This document shows, piece by piece, positions 18,479 through 26,876 of a stretch of DNA of 43,295 nucleotides. This stretch comes from Phycisphaerales bacterium (GTDB lineage Bacteria > Planctomycetota > Phycisphaerae > Phycisphaerales > SM1A02), in NCBI GenBank assembly GCA_013003065.1, contig JABDLI010000236.1, forward strand, positions 1-43,295, read 5' to 3'. The translations under genes and the position numbers were made by a program. The notes under the pieces were generated by a model that saw only the letters and a list, made by a program, of their open reading frames with translations, searched no databases and was not told the DNA's origin. How positions within the stretch are numbered: position 1 is the first letter of the stretch; each line of letters opens with the position of its first letter.

Positions 18479-18988
18479 CGAGACGTACGCCCGCCACGGA
18501 CCGGCCGCGTTGGTGTGATGGCGGGCCATGCACTTGCAGATCTGGGCGATGTGGTGGAGGTCGTGGGCGGTCCAGGTGGCGAGGAGCTGGCCGAGGGTGA
18601 CGGGGCCGAGAGCGGGGTGGGTGCCGGGTCGGTCGAGGTCGGCGGTGGTGAGCCCGAAGCCGTCGAGCGTCCGGAGGTTCTCGGCGCGGAGCGTGGCGAG
18701 CTCCTGCAGAAGATCGTCGATCGTCTTGCCGACGCTGTCCCGCTCCTGGGCGAAGCGGTCGAAGGGATCGAACGGTCGATCGGGTCCCTCCGCGAGGATG
18801 ATCCGGGCGCGGTCGATCCAGTCCGCCTTCTCCCCGTGGACGAGGTGGCCAACGACGTCGAACGGGCTCCACGTCTTCGGCCCGTAGTCGGTCGTGATCC
18901 ACGTGTCGTCGAGATCGGTCAGGAGGGCGCGAAGCACGGCGGGCGTGCGCTCGAGGATCTGCCGTGAGCGGGCGAGGTCGAAGGCCAT
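18467..18988 (-). CDS. DinB superfamily (DfsB-like) protein
   Basis: A 173-residue four-helix-bundle protein of the DinB/YfiT group. Metal-binding His candidates are in DVVGHLVHGEKADW (about residues 45-58) and in ATWTAHDLHHIAQI (about 138-151), at the positions used by the family's three-His site. Members include bacillithiol, mycothiol and glutathione S-transferases and many proteins of unknown role, so the reaction is not assigned. The start is supported by GGGAG seven bases before the ATG at 18988. It lies 39 bases downstream of the methyltransferase gene and is likely co-transcribed with it. The stop codon lies within a hairpin and the hexamer array follows. Confidence 0.88.
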   Translation of the reverse strand: MAFDLARSRQILERTPAVLRALLTDLDDTWITTDYGPKTWSPFDVVGHLVHGEKADWIDRARIILAEGPDRPFDPFDRFAQERDSVGKTIDDLLQELATLRAENLRTLDGFGLTTADLDRPGTHPALGPVTLGQLLATWTAHDLHHIAQICKCMARHHTNAAGPWRAYVSILG

Positions 18989-19027
18989 GTTTGATCTCCC
19001 GGCGGCGTCGCAGCGTTGTCGATGCCG

Positions 19028-19846
19028 TCAGACGACGCGGCCGCTGATCACGGGAAGGAACCAGACGCCGTAGCCCTTCTCGCTGCGGATTGCGGCGATC
19101 ATGTCCTCGAACTGCTCGAGGATGGCGGCATGTTCGAGTTCGGAATGGGTGGCGATGGCGTCCGCGTAGCCGTCGCGCCACGCGACCCAGATGTTCGCAA
19201 AGACGTCGCGAGGCACGCGGACCGGGTCGATGACGACGTAGTCCACCCGCACGTCCGCCAGACCGCGTTCCGCCAGGATCGTGTACATGGTCCGGCCGCT
19301 CCGAAGGTCGCTGCCGGTTCGTTCGGCGAACGTCATCGGTCCGTCTCGCCAGAACTGGTCATTATCGCCACGGACGGGGTGAAAGTGCATCATCCCGTAG
19401 TCTTCCGCGACGAGATGCAGGATGCCGCCGGGGCGGGTGACGCGGATCAGCTCGTCCACCACCCGCCACGGCTCGGGCACCGCCTGGAGAAGATGGCGGC
19501 ACATGGCCAGGTCGCAGGTGCGATCGTCGACCGGCAGATGGAAGGCATCGCCGGGCGTGAAACGCACCCGATCCCCCAGGGGCGCACATCGGCGTCGCGC
19601 GAGCTCGAGGTGCGCCGGATCGACGTCGATCCCGTGGAACGATGACTGCGGCCACGTCTCCGCGAGCCGCAGGATGATTTCGCCGGGCCCGCACCCGGCA
19701 TCGACGACGCTCGCCCGGGCCGGGAGCTCGTACCGGTCGAAGAGCGGCCGCTCTTGCGGCCAGATCGCGTTCGCCTGTGCGGCCAGGTTGCGCACCATCG
19801 ATTCGTGCGCCATCTGCTCGGCTTGGGGATTCGTGTTGTCGGGCAT
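19028..19846 (-). CDS. Class I SAM-dependent methyltransferase, substrate unknown
   Basis: A 272-residue methyltransferase with the standard Rossmann motifs: VVDAGCGPGEIILRLA (motif I, about 47-62), FHGIDVDPAHLELAR (motif II), FTPGDAFHLPVDD, and CDLAMCRHLLQAVPEP followed by ELIRVTRPGGILHLVAEDYG. This matches the methyltransferase 11/25 type that modifies small molecules. The C-terminal 100 residues (about 160-272) are less typical, with FANIWVAWRDGYADAI, and probably form the substrate lid. No biosynthetic genes nearby suggest a substrate. It is divergent from the M1-like/M28 peptidase gene, with 161 bases between the starts that must contain both promoters. Confidence 0.88.
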   Translation of the reverse strand: MPDNTNPQAEQMAHESMVRNLAAQANAIWPQERPLFDRYELPARASVVDAGCGPGEIILRLAETWPQSSFHGIDVDPAHLELARRRCAPLGDRVRFTPGDAFHLPVDDRTCDLAMCRHLLQAVPEPWRVVDELIRVTRPGGILHLVAEDYGMMHFHPVRGDNDQFWRDGPMTFAERTGSDLRSGRTMYTILAERGLADVRVDYVVIDPVRVPRDVFANIWVAWRDGYADAIATHSELEHAAILEQFEDMIAAIRSEKGYGVWFLPVISGRVV

Positions 19847-20007
19847 GGTGGTCGCGGGATCGTAGCGTCGGTTGGTCTCGGGGTCTCGTTCGGGTGGGGA
19901 GGCTGTTCCGGTCGCCCTACAATCGTCACGCCCGCGACCGCGGGGCCATCGTCGATCGTGATCCTGCCTCCGCCGCGCGCGGGTCCGGAGGCTTCGAGGA
20001 AGTCAGC

Positions 20008-23000
20008 ATGCTCCGACGCATTTACCGTTGCGTGGCCGCCGCCGTCGTCGTCTCGGTCGTGGTGGTGGCCGGCCTTCACTCCCCGGTCCGTGGGCAGACG
20101 CCCGCCGGCGCGACCGCGGATCGGATCGCGGCCGTCAACCACGCGTTGCGGGTCAGGCTCCGCCCCGCCGCGAACCACCTCTCGGTCGACGACACGATGA
20201 CGCTTCCGACCGGGACGCGTCGGGCCGGCGTCGAGTTCACGCTCAACCGCGTGTTCACGATTACGCAGAGCGAGCCGGCCGTCCGGAGGGTCGATGGCGG
20301 TGGCGACGACGGCAGGGGAGACGCCCGGTACAGGCTCGCATCGGCGCCGCCGGATGGCGTCATCCGTCTCACCTACGAGGGCATCGTCGACTTCGGACTC
20401 TCCGATCAGAAGGAGGAGTACGCCCGCGGCATGCGTGACACCCGGGGGATCCTCGGACCGCAGGGCGTCTATCTCGACGGCGGCAGCGCGTGGATCGCGC
20501 GGTTCGGCGATGAGATGGTTCGATTCACCGTGGAGGTCGACGCGCCCGCCGACTGGCACGTCATCAGCCAGGGCAACGGGACGTCGGATGCCGCCGGTGC
20601 GGGCGCCAACGACCGGCGTGTGGCGCGCTGGGACTCCGGCGCCGATCTCGAGCAGGTGTACCTCGTCGGGGGTCCGCTGTCCGTCGAACGCGACATGGCC
20701 GGCGCCGTCGAGGTGCTCGTCTATCTCCACGAGCCGGACGACGCCTTGGCCCGCAAGTACCTCGACGCCACGGCCCGCTACATCGAGATGTACCGGCAGC
20801 TCATCGGCCCCTATCCCTACGAGAAGTTCGCGCTCGTGGAGAATTTCTGGGAGACGGGCTACGGCATGCCGTCGTTCACGCTGCTCGGCGAGAGGATCAT
20901 CCGGTTTCCGTTCATCCTGCACTCTTCGTATCCGCACGAGATCCTCCACAACTGGTGGGGCAACTCCGTATTCGTGGAGTACGAGACCGGCAACTGGTGC
21001 GAGGGGCTGACCGCCTACATGGCCGATCACCTCATACAGGAGCAACGCGGCGCCGGCACGGAATACCGCCGCCGCACGCTGCAGAAGTATCGTGACTACG
21101 TCAAGGCGGGGCGTGACTTCCCGTTGACGGAATTCCGCAATCGGCACAGCGCCGCGACGGAGGCGGTGGGGTACGGCAAGGCCCTGATGACGTACCACAT
21201 GCTGCGACGCCGCGTTGGTGACGACGCGTTCCGGGCGGCGCTCGCGCAGTTCTACCGCCGGTACCGGGGGTCACGAGCATCCTTCGACGACATCCGGGAG
21301 AGCTTCGAGTCGGTGACCGGTGAGGATCTGTCGCCGTTCTTCGCGCAGTGGATCGGACGCGCCGGGGCGCCGCATCTCGTCGTGCGCGACGTCGAGGTCG
21401 CGTCGGCCGGAGCGGGCTATGCGATCACCGGGACCATCGAGCAGACGCAGACGGACGCCTCGTTCGCGCTCACCGTCCCCGTGGTGATCGCGACCGAGAG
21501 CGGGTCGCGGTCGTTCGACGTGGACATGAACGAACACGCGGAGGCCTTCGCGTTCACCGTCGACGCCCGCCCGGGCTTGCTGGCCGTCGATCCGTCGTTC
21601 GACGTCTTCCGCCAGCTCGATCCCCGCGAGACGCCGAGCTCGATCGGGCAGATCTTCGGCGAACCGGCGATCCTGGCCGTGCTTCCCGCCGGCGGCGACA
21701 CCGACGCCTACCGGGACCTCGCGCTGGGGTGGGAGACCGACGACCACGTCATCGAGGTCGTTCGCGACACGGAGCTTCGCACGCTGCCCGACGACCGCGC
21801 AATTTGGATCCTTGGTCGTGACAACCGCTTCGCCGGCGACCTGCTCGCGAGCGACGGGGCGTTGGCCGCCACCTGGCCCGCCGACAGCCTGACCCTGGGG
21901 GAGGACCGCGTGCCGATCGACGATCGTTCGATCGTCGTCGTCCGGCGTCACCCCGGTAACGCCGAGAAGGCCGTCGGCTGGATCTCGATCGAACCGGACG
22001 CCGCGTGGGCGGGGCTCGCCCGCAAGCTGCCGCACTACGGCAAGTACTCGTATGTCGCCTTCGAGGGCGACGAGCCGACCAACACCGTGAAGGGACAGTG
22101 GGAAGCGACGGATTCGCCGCTCGTCATCGATCTTGAAGCGGGCGTCCAGGCGACGCTCACCACCGAACCGCGTGTCGCGCTGGCGGAGCTGCCGCCCGTG
22201 TTCTCACGCCGCGTCTTGCGCGAGCACGTCGCGTGGCTGGCCGCGCCGGAGCGTCGGGGACGCGGGCTGGGCACGCCCGAGCTGGACGAGTCGGCCGACT
22301 ACATCGCGCGGCAGTTCGCCGCCGCCGGCCTCGAGCCCGGCGGCGACGACGGCACGTGGTTCCAGCGGTTCACGGTCGACGACGGACCGGACGAGACGCC
22401 GGTCGAGGCCCGGAACGTCATCGGCATCCTCCGCGGATCCCGCGACGACTGGCGTGATCAGTCGATTGTTCTCGGGGCCCACTACGATCACCTCGGCCTC
22501 GGATGGCCCGATGTTCATGCCGGCGACGAGGGGATGATCCACCCCGGCGCCGATGACAACGCCAGCGGCGTCTCGGTCCTCATCGAGGTGGCCCGCACCC
22601 TCGCGGCCGAGGGGGGCGGTTCCCGCAACCTCGTCGTCATCGCCTTCTCCGCCGAGGAAGCCGGGCGGCTGGGTTCCCTCCATTACGTGACGCAACCGCG
22701 TTTTCCCACGTCGCACATCCGCGGTGTTCTCAACCTGGACACGGTCGGCCGTCTGCGCGACGGCAACCTGGCCGTGCACGCCACCGGGACCGCCGACGAG
22801 TGGCAGCACATCTTCCGGGGTGTCGGCTTCGTGACGGGGATCACCAGCCGCAACGTGGCCGCTCGCGTCGGCGGATCCGATCAGGACAGCTTCATCGACG
22901 CCGGGGTGCCGGCCGTGCAGATCTTCACCGGGGCGCACGCCGATTACCATCGACCGACGGACACCGTCGACAAAGTCGACGACGCCGGTCTGGTGAAGGT

Positions 23001-23382
23001 GGCGACGTTCGTCAAGGAAGCGCTCGTCTACCTCCTCGAACGCGAGGAGCCGATGAACGTCCGGATCGACGGCATCGATCCCGCGTCCGCCGGCGCCGGT
23101 GCCGCGTCGCGCGGTGGACGACGCGTGTCCTTCGGGACGGTGCCGGCCTTCGACTTCGCGGGCCCGGGCGTCAGGGTCGACTCGGTCGTTCCCGGTTCAC
23201 CCGCCGAGCGGGCCGGGGTGCGTGGCGGCGACGTGCTCATTCGCCTGGATGACGCTGACATCGCCAATCTGAGGTCGTTCTCGCAACATCTCCGAACGCT
23301 CGAACCCGATCAGGAGGTCGTCGCCGTCGTTCTGCGGGACGGTGTCGAAGTGACGATGCGGGTTCGCGTGGAGACGCGGTAA
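20008..23382 (+). CDS. Exported M1-like / M28 / PDZ multidomain metallopeptidase
   Basis: A 1124-residue secreted protein, started at the ATG at 20008 with GAGGA seven bases upstream and followed by a signal peptide (basic start, then VAAAVVVSVVVVAGL). Residues about 40-450 are an M1-like gluzincin domain with HEILHNWWGN (His310, Glu311, His314) and the third ligand Glu332 in NWCEGLTAYMADH; 17 residues separate the motif from that Glu, one less than the classical M1 spacing. Residues about 740-1010 are an M28 aminopeptidase domain with ligands His825, Asp849, Glu883/Glu884, Asp911 and His981. A PDZ domain closes the protein (RVDSVVPGSPAERAGVRGGDVL). The fusion suggests stepwise degradation of peptides outside the cytoplasm. 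The hexamer array begins 10 bases after its stop. Confidence 0.9.
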   Translation: MLRRIYRCVAAAVVVSVVVVAGLHSPVRGQTPAGATADRIAAVNHALRVRLRPAANHLSVDDTMTLPTGTRRAGVEFTLNRVFTITQSEPAVRRVDGGGDDGRGDARYRLASAPPDGVIRLTYEGIVDFGLSDQKEEYARGMRDTRGILGPQGVYLDGGSAWIARFGDEMVRFTVEVDAPADWHVISQGNGTSDAAGAGANDRRVARWDSGADLEQVYLVGGPLSVERDMAGAVEVLVYLHEPDDALARKYLDATARYIEMYRQLIGPYPYEKFALVENFWETGYGMPSFTLLGERIIRFPFILHSSYPHEILHNWWGNSVFVEYETGNWCEGLTAYMADHLIQEQRGAGTEYRRRTLQKYRDYVKAGRDFPLTEFRNRHSAATEAVGYGKALMTYHMLRRRVGDDAFRAALAQFYRRYRGSRASFDDIRESFESVTGEDLSPFFAQWIGRAGAPHLVVRDVEVASAGAGYAITGTIEQTQTDASFALTVPVVIATESGSRSFDVDMNEHAEAFAFTVDARPGLLAVDPSFDVFRQLDPRETPSSIGQIFGEPAILAVLPAGGDTDAYRDLALGWETDDHVIEVVRDTELRTLPDDRAIWILGRDNRFAGDLLASDGALAATWPADSLTLGEDRVPIDDRSIVVVRRHPGNAEKAVGWISIEPDAAWAGLARKLPHYGKYSYVAFEGDEPTNTVKGQWEATDSPLVIDLEAGVQATLTTEPRVALAELPPVFSRRVLREHVAWLAAPERRGRGLGTPELDESADYIARQFAAAGLEPGGDDGTWFQRFTVDDGPDETPVEARNVIGILRGSRDDWRDQSIVLGAHYDHLGLGWPDVHAGDEGMIHPGADDNASGVSVLIEVARTLAAEGGGSRNLVVIAFSAEEAGRLGSLHYVTQPRFPTSHIRGVLNLDTVGRLRDGNLAVHATGTADEWQHIFRGVGFVTGITSRNVAARVGGSDQDSFIDAGVPAVQIFTGAHADYHRPTDTVDKVDDAGLVKVATFVKEALVYLLEREEPMNVRIDGIDPASAGAGAASRGGRRVSFGTVPAFDFAGPGVRVDSVVPGSPAERAGVRGGDVLIRLDDADIANLRSFSQHLRTLEPDQEVVAVVLRDGVEVTMRVRVETR

Positions 23383-23391
23383 GACGCGGGC

Positions 23392-23621
23392 GCGTCCGCG
23401 GCCGTGGCCGTGTCCGCGTCCGTGTCCGCGTCCGTGCCCGCGTCCGTGGCCGCGTCCGCGTCCGTGGCCGCGTCCGTGACCGCGTCCGTGGCCGCGTCCG
23501 TGACCGCGTCCGCGTCCGTGTCCGTGACCGTGACCGCGTCCGCGTCCGCGTCCGTGGCCGCGTCCGTGTCCGCGTCCGCGTCCGTGTCCGCGTCCGTATC
23601 CGTGTCCGCGTCCCGCGTCCG
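23392..23621. repeat. Degenerate GTCCGN hexamer tandem array 2
   Basis: About 38 tandem copies of GTCCGN and close variants (GGCCGC, GACCGT, GCCCGC) on the plus strand, in the same orientation as the array at 18235-18438. It fills nearly all of the 242 bases between two convergent genes, ending 3 bases before the minus-strand stop at 23625. Variants at position two are more frequent than in array 1. Apparent open frames within it are artefacts of the repeat. Confidence 0.93.
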
Positions 23622-23624
23622 TTC

Positions 23625-24095
23625 TCACCCGGCGGCTTCGTGAAGCGGCGCGCAGCCGATGCTGTCCGCCAGCTCGCAGAGCGCCTGGTAATACGCCTCC
23701 CGATCGAGTCCGATCAGCGTCGAGCCGTAGATCTCCGCGGCCGTGGTGTCGACGATCTGGCCGTAGTTGATCGCCGGGACGTGGTACGAGATCAGCAGCG
23801 GCCAGATCTCCGGCTGGTCTCGGAACGCCGGGTGCAGGCAGATCGCGTAGCCGTCGGCGGCGTGGAAGCCCAGCGGCTGAACGCACGCGAACTCGTGGGG
23901 CTGTAGGGGGCCGGCGTCGAACACCAGTGACGCCGGATACCGCAGCACGTCGGAATCCGCGAGCATCTTCACGATCGCCTCGGCGTCGATGTACAGCCCG
24001 TACTTCATCCGGGCCGCCGTCGCCTTGTCGACGAGGTGGCCGAGGAACGCTTCGCGGGCGCTCGCCTCGGAGATCTCGATCGCGTCAGTCTTCAT
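23625..24095 (-). CDS. Unrecognised cytoplasmic protein at the end of the octaheme cytochrome operon
   Basis: A 156-residue protein with no signal peptide, membrane helix, CxxCH or metal-binding cysteine cluster, and I cannot assign a family. It is acidic, with a sequence like FLGHLVDKATAARMKYGLYIDAEAIVKML near the start, a middle QPHEFACVQPLGFHAADGYAICLHPAF, and a helical C-terminus. Its ATG at 24095 lies inside the end of the octaheme cytochrome gene, an overlap of 11 bases, which is strong evidence for a shared transcript and translational coupling. The role may be in maturation, assembly or regulation of the cytochrome system, but that is only from position. Its stop lies 3 bases from hexamer array 2. 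Codon use matches the neighbours. Confidence 0.85.
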   Translation of the reverse strand: MKTDAIEISEASAREAFLGHLVDKATAARMKYGLYIDAEAIVKMLADSDVLRYPASLVFDAGPLQPHEFACVQPLGFHAADGYAICLHPAFRDQPEIWPLLISYHVPAINYGQIVDTTAAEIYGSTLIGLDREAYYQALCELADSIGCAPLHEAAG

Positions 24096-25602
24096 ACCGC
24101 TTCCTGAACTCCTCGGCCGCCTGTTTGCGAGCGGCCGCCTCCTCGGGCGTCATCTTCCCGAGGTACCACTTGTGGTTGTCGTGGTTGAGAACCTCCTCGA
24201 GCTTCGCGTGGAGTTTCTCCGCCGCGGCTTCCTTCGCCGGATCGCCGGACGCGCGCCCCTTCTCCACCAGCTCTTCGAGCTCGGGAATGAACTCGCTGTA
24301 GAAATGCTTCGCGACCTCGTACGTCCCGTGCCAGTGCGTGTAGTCCGGACCCATCATCGACACGCCGTGCCGCGCGCGGCGACCTTCATGGTGCCAGATC
24401 TCGAACCACACGAAGTCCAGCTTGCTGCCGAACTTCACGGGCCGCTTCAGCGGGGCGGCGAGGGCGTACAGCTCGAGTCCCGGCTTCGCGAACTTCTCGT
24501 TGTAGAGCTCGATGAGTGCGTCGTACTGCACGTAGAAGTTGTCGACCCAGCTGATGTTGTGGCAGTTGAGGCAGACATCCTTCATGTTGTCGCGACGCTC
24601 CTCCCAGCCGATCTCCGCCCCGGGCAGGCCCATCTTGGCGTCGGCGACCTCGGGCCGGATCGACACGGCGGGCCGGTTGTTCCAGCTGATGCGGAGTCCG
24701 ACGTCGTGCGTCACGTTCTGGTTCGGCGTCGCCGACATGTGACAGGTCGCGCACGTCGGGGCGATGTGGTAGTCCTCACCGACGATCCACTTCGGGGAGT
24801 CGAGATTCATCTTGTGCTGGTTCGCGAAGAACGAGATGCCGTGCTTCGACTCCTCGTAGATCTCCTTCTGCGGATGATCGGGGCCCATGTGACACTTGCC
24901 GCAGGTGTCGGGATGCCGGGCCTGGGCGGCGGAGAAGTCGTGACGCTGGTGACACGCCGCGCAGGATCCTTCCGAGCCGTCGGGGTTGATGCGACCGATG
25001 CCGGAGTTCGGCCACGTGGCCGGATCGAGCTTGCCGTCCTCCAGCACCTTCACTTCCGAGCCGTGGCACTGCCAGCACCCGTTGACCGCGGCGGCCGAAT
25101 TCCCCTGCGGGAACATCGGGGTGACCATGCCCCGGTTGCCCTCGACGACCTCCGCGAGAATGTTGTCGAGCGATCCGAGAATGCGACCGGCCTTCGAGTG
25201 GTGCGATCCGGCGAACTCTTCGACCTGCAACGCATGGCAACGCGCGCAGTCCGAGGGGCTGACAATGACCGAGATCGTCCGGTCATAGTGGAGGAAGGCG
25301 TCCGCATCGTCGGGATCGGCCGCATGGCATTCGTAGCAGCCGATGTTGGCCCGGTAGTGTCGCGAGCCGCCCCACTGCTGGTAGAGACCGGGGTTGTCCT
25401 TGCGGTGGCAGTCGATGCACTCCAACGACGCGTCGCTCAGACGAGCGAGACCGATGGCCCCTCCGGGGGGTGGATCCTCGGGAGCGAGGGCGGGAGTCGA
25501 CAAGGCGATCGTCGGCGCGAGGCCGCCGTTGAGGGAATGACTCGCGTGTGCGATCCCGATGATCGCCACGGGGATCACGATGCCTGCGACCAGTTTCATC
25601 AT
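24085..25602 (-). CDS. Octaheme cytochrome c of the hydroxylamine oxidoreductase type
   Basis: A 505-residue exported protein with a signal peptide (about 1-20) and eight CxxCH sites at Cys62, 89, 119, 176, 214, 234, 284 and 344; none is CxxCK. Eight c-type haems with this spacing and the C-terminal RHGVSMMGPDYTHWHGTYEV segment fit the HAO family, not NrfA. Family members oxidise hydroxylamine or hydrazine, or run reductively on nitrite or hydroxylamine. Tyr421 in PDYTHWHG lies in the region where HAO carries the tyrosine that crosslinks the catalytic haem, but I cannot confirm by eye that it aligns. The C-terminus is charged and lacks a membrane anchor. GAGGA six bases upstream supports ATG 25602; the gene starts 11 bases after the NrfD stop. 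An octaheme nitrite reductase of another class is the main alternative. Confidence 0.9.
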   Translation of the reverse strand: MMKLVAGIVIPVAIIGIAHASHSLNGGLAPTIALSTPALAPEDPPPGGAIGLARLSDASLECIDCHRKDNPGLYQQWGGSRHYRANIGCYECHAADPDDADAFLHYDRTISVIVSPSDCARCHALQVEEFAGSHHSKAGRILGSLDNILAEVVEGNRGMVTPMFPQGNSAAAVNGCWQCHGSEVKVLEDGKLDPATWPNSGIGRINPDGSEGSCAACHQRHDFSAAQARHPDTCGKCHMGPDHPQKEIYEESKHGISFFANQHKMNLDSPKWIVGEDYHIAPTCATCHMSATPNQNVTHDVGLRISWNNRPAVSIRPEVADAKMGLPGAEIGWEERRDNMKDVCLNCHNISWVDNFYVQYDALIELYNEKFAKPGLELYALAAPLKRPVKFGSKLDFVWFEIWHHEGRRARHGVSMMGPDYTHWHGTYEVAKHFYSEFIPELEELVEKGRASGDPAKEAAAEKLHAKLEEVLNHDNHKWYLGKMTPEEAAARKQAAEEFRKRYED

Positions 25603-25613
25603 CTTTTCCTCGG

Positions 25614-26876
25614 TCAAGTGACTGATCCCTCGGGAGCCCCCCGCGCGATCGGGTGGTTCTCCGTCTCCGGGTCGAAATCGGTGTCGTACGTCAACCGCCC
25701 CGAGAGCACGGGCACGGTGATGCGGACGAAGATCGTGTACAGCAGCAGGCCGAACGCCCAGATGCCGGCGCACACGAGCAGCTCGTTGAGGGTCGGGACG
25801 TACTCGACGATCTCGCCCAACGGTGAGGGAATGAACGCCGGAACAATGAGGCCCATGCCCTTCTCGATCCAGATCCCCGCGATCAGCATGACGCAGGCGA
25901 GATTGAGGAACCGCAGGCTCCGGGCCAGCGGCAAGTAGAGCATGATGAGCGCGATCGTATTGAGCGCGACCGCCGTCCAGATCCAGGGGACGAGCGCCGT
26001 GTAGCCGTGCAGCCCGAAGTAGAGGTACGTCGCCGAGGCGACGTGCTGGGAGTCGGTGTAGAACTCGGTGAAGAGCTCGCTGAGGAGCAGGAACGTGTTG
26101 ATCGTCAGCGCGACGACGACGATCCGGCGCAGGGTCATGAGGGCGGGCCGCGGCACGTGGTACGTCGTGTAGCGGCCAATCACCTGAAGCGTCAGGATCA
26201 GGAACGCCGGCCCGGCCGAGAACGCCGACGCGAGGAACCGCGGCGCGATGATGGCAGAATTCCAGAACGGTCGTGCCCCGAGGCCGACGTACAGGAAGGC
26301 AGTCACCGTGTGAATGCTGATGGCCCACACGATCGCCACGAAGACGAACGGGATCACGAACAGGGCGCGACGCGGCTCCCGGCGCATGTAGTGGCAGTAG
26401 ATCATGTACCCCGTGATGTGCAGGTTCAGCAGCAGGTAGCCGTTGAGGACGATGACGTCCCACGTCAGCATCGAGAACGGGAAGTTGAACCGCCGGAAGA
26501 GATGGGTGAAGCGATCCGGACGCCCGAGGTCAACGGTGACGAACAGCAGACACATGATGATGCTGGCCACCGCGAGCAACTCGCCGAAGATGACGAGATC
26601 ATGCAGCTCCTTGTTGCGGTAGATGTACACCGGAATCACGAGCATCACCGCGGCTGCGGCCATGCCGACCAGGAACGTGAAGTTGGCGATGTAAAGCCCC
26701 CACGACACCTGGTCCGTCATGCCGGTGACGCCGAGACCGTGAACGAGCTGCTTGCAGTAGGCGTTGAGTCCGAACAGCGCCACGGCCGTCAGGAAGAGCA
26801 TCCACAGGTGATACCGCCAGCCGCCGACGAAGCTGATGCGAAAACAGCGCCAGAGGAATCGAACGTACTGGCTCAC
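25614..26876 (-). CDS. NrfD/PsrC-type quinone-interacting integral membrane subunit
   Basis: A 420-residue hydrophobic protein with about ten membrane helices, belonging to the NrfD/polysulfide reductase family. Segments such as SWGLYIANFTFLVGMAAAAVM, LLFVTVDLGRPDRFTHLF and WIWTAVALNTIALIMLYLP are characteristic. Such subunits exchange electrons between the quinone pool and a partner Fe-S protein. The start is the GTG at 26876: it overlaps the stop of the Fe-S gene (GTGA) and has GAGG at 26884-26887, seven bases upstream; the open frame beyond it only shadows that gene. Together with the tetraheme and Fe-S proteins it forms a complex of the complex-iron-sulfur class, and most likely serves the octaheme cytochrome, Nap, or both. 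Confidence 0.93.
   Translation of the reverse strand: MSQYVRFLWRCFRISFVGGWRYHLWMLFLTAVALFGLNAYCKQLVHGLGVTGMTDQVSWGLYIANFTFLVGMAAAAVMLVIPVYIYRNKELHDLVIFGELLAVASIIMCLLFVTVDLGRPDRFTHLFRRFNFPFSMLTWDVIVLNGYLLLNLHITGYMIYCHYMRREPRRALFVIPFVFVAIVWAISIHTVTAFLYVGLGARPFWNSAIIAPRFLASAFSAGPAFLILTLQVIGRYTTYHVPRPALMTLRRIVVVALTINTFLLLSELFTEFYTDSQHVASATYLYFGLHGYTALVPWIWTAVALNTIALIMLYLPLARSLRFLNLACVMLIAGIWIEKGMGLIVPAFIPSPLGEIVEYVPTLNELLVCAGIWAFGLLLYTIFVRITVPVLSGRLTYDTDFDPETENHPIARGAPEGSVT

Noticed and set aside
23392-23643. Possible CRISPR array
   Set aside because: Units are 6 bases in direct tandem without spacers, and no cas genes are present.
24085-25602. NrfA or octaheme tetrathionate/nitrite reductase
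   Set aside because: No CxxCK site, eight ordinary CxxCH sites and the PDYTHWHG region fit the HAO type better; NrfA has five haems.
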